64,000 nt of DNA from Pegea sp. RAD2-039 (lineage: Eukaryota > Chordata > Thaliacea > Salpida > Salpidae). Both the position numbers and the translations under genes were made by a program. Under the pieces are notes generated by a model that did no database searches, was not told where the DNA came from, and was given only the letters and a program-made list of their open reading frames with translations. The stretch covers positions 310,001 through 374,000 of the forward strand of contig JAQGEQ010000046.1 of the NCBI GenBank assembly GCA_034620365.1, given 5' to 3'. Of this stretch, positions 62,691-64,000 are shown piece by piece. The first letter of the stretch is position 1, and every line of letters begins with the position of its first letter.

Positions 62691-64000
62691 TTACACAAAA
62701 CTGTTAAACTTTAAATATCTAAAAAAATATTATAAAAAAACTATCTAAATTTATTTACGTAGAATTAGAGTAGTTTAAAGAAATTAAAGAGATAAGAATA
62801 CTTTAGTAACTACAACCTACTTCAATAATTTCTGCTTATATGTGATAGATCGCTCTAAACTTCATACAAAAAACTTTAAGAAAATTTCTATTTATAAGAA
62901 AAAGTAAATCATTTCTTTCTACAATTTTTCAGATAGTTCCAAGTCTAAAAGTTATTTTTGATAATAAATCCTGCTCCGAAAGATCTTATTTCTAGTCAGC
63001 CTGTGATAATAGCATGATAAAATTGGAAAATAGATGAAATTTCAGCTTGTAATCGCATTTTAAAGTTTTAAAAAAATATCTTTCTCCTATTAGTTAGATT
63101 ATACTTTTCTGCCATTATGTTACATCAAAACTGTAACAGCTTCAGGCTAAAATATAATTTAAAGTTTCAAAAACCTAACATATGATTTATTTCTTAGTTA
63201 GCAATGTACTTTAACAGAATTTTCAAATTAAAATCAAATCTTAAACTGCAATATGACTCTTAATTATTCGCCAAAATAATTTGTTCTTCTTTGAATGCAA
63301 TCTAGTCCTCAAGATAGATTAGAGCTACAAAAAGGCGACGTTTTCGTATGGTAGATAACCAAGTTAAAGAATTTAAAGACTTAAATTGCAAATAATAAAA
63401 TAGGATTAATTATAACAAAATTATTCTGACAATATTAACTAATCATATTGTCACAATCAACTCACAAGAAATCACGAACTTCATTAGTTTATATAGAATT
63501 CTTAGGTTCTTTTCGGCAAAGAACATTATAATTTATATTTGAAATGAAAAGAAAATAACCCTTTTATATGTTTTGGTACCTCTTGTTTTTCAAACAACAA
63601 TTAATTTTTTTCTTGTTTTTTTGCTGTTAATCACTTGTTTTTATTGTATTTTCTTAACGTAGTCTCAACTAACCACAAATAAATTGACGGAGAAAATACC
63701 TTTAAATACAAAATCAATCAAAACTTGATGTTACTAGAATTTTGATACAACCAAAACTTCCACCAAAAACAAACCGAAGTCAGTTGACGTCAATTTAGCC
63801 AAACAAATATTTCTTTAAAATAATGTAATGAGCTATGATAAATCAATGGTATATTAAAAGCAAATATCAATTGAAATATTTAAAACTTTTGTTTCAGTAT
63901 CCAAGAGACGATTTTAAAAAGGCAAAAAATTATTCAGATTTCCTTTCAAATCAGCCTAAACAAAAGTTATCTGAAATAAAGCAAAGAATTAATTTGAAAA
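62691..64000. other. AT-rich DNA upstream of the protease gene
   Basis: No further gene seen. It should contain the protease promoter, but no element can be placed with confidence. Confidence 0.45.

Noticed and set aside
1..64000. CRISPR arrays, operons, prophage or other prokaryotic systems
   Set aside because: No spaced direct repeats and no compact ORF runs; spliced genes show the window is eukaryotic.

Overview
This is an AT-rich eukaryotic (animal) window with few genes and long introns. Coding DNA stands out as short islands of higher GC, each bounded by GT..AG splice signals. There are no bacterial features: no operons, no ribosome-binding sites and no long uninterrupted ORFs. The very AT-rich composition, the furin-like cysteine-rich protein resembling an R-spondin (a family absent from flies and nematodes), and the thrombospondin-repeat protease mosaic suggest an early-branching animal, with a hydrozoan cnidarian as my best guess. 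The species cannot be fixed from this sequence alone.

Layout. Positions 1-10,830 are AT-rich intergenic DNA with no supportable gene. At 10,830-11,060 there is a SINE-like patch, followed by a GC-elevated presumptive upstream region at 12.2-13.9 kb. At 14,092-28,551 (+) lies a five-exon gene for a secreted R-spondin-like protein: signal peptide, a shortened first furin-like repeat, a complete second furin-like repeat, a 39-residue basic four-cysteine segment where R-spondins carry a TSP1 domain, and a strongly basic tail. All four introns are phase 1. Positions 28.6-44.6 kb are mostly empty, with a few exon-like or decayed islands (30.85-31.5, 36.6-37.1 and 37.93-38.16 kb) and a second SINE-like patch near 40.6 kb. 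At 44,671-45,037 (-) is an exon of an unrecognised single-pass membrane protein. Positions 45.2-55.0 kb hold no supportable gene, with perhaps some decayed coding sequence at 49.8-52.6 kb.

At 55,079-62,647 (-) a complete 17-exon gene can be spliced by hand into a secreted mosaic serine protease of about 932 residues: signal peptide, low-complexity linker, LDL-receptor class A domain, nine thrombospondin type 1 repeats (one per phase 1-1 exon), and a C-terminal trypsin-family domain with an intact His/Asp/Ser triad and an S1 aspartate. Every splice junction keeps the frame, which makes this the strongest call in the window. The last 1.3 kb is upstream intergenic sequence.

Both main genes encode extracellular proteins. 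A TSP1-less R-spondin-like ligand and a TSP1-rich trypsin-like protease share the window, but nothing in the sequence proves that they act together. All models are hand-built from splice signals and reading-frame continuity, without transcript support.
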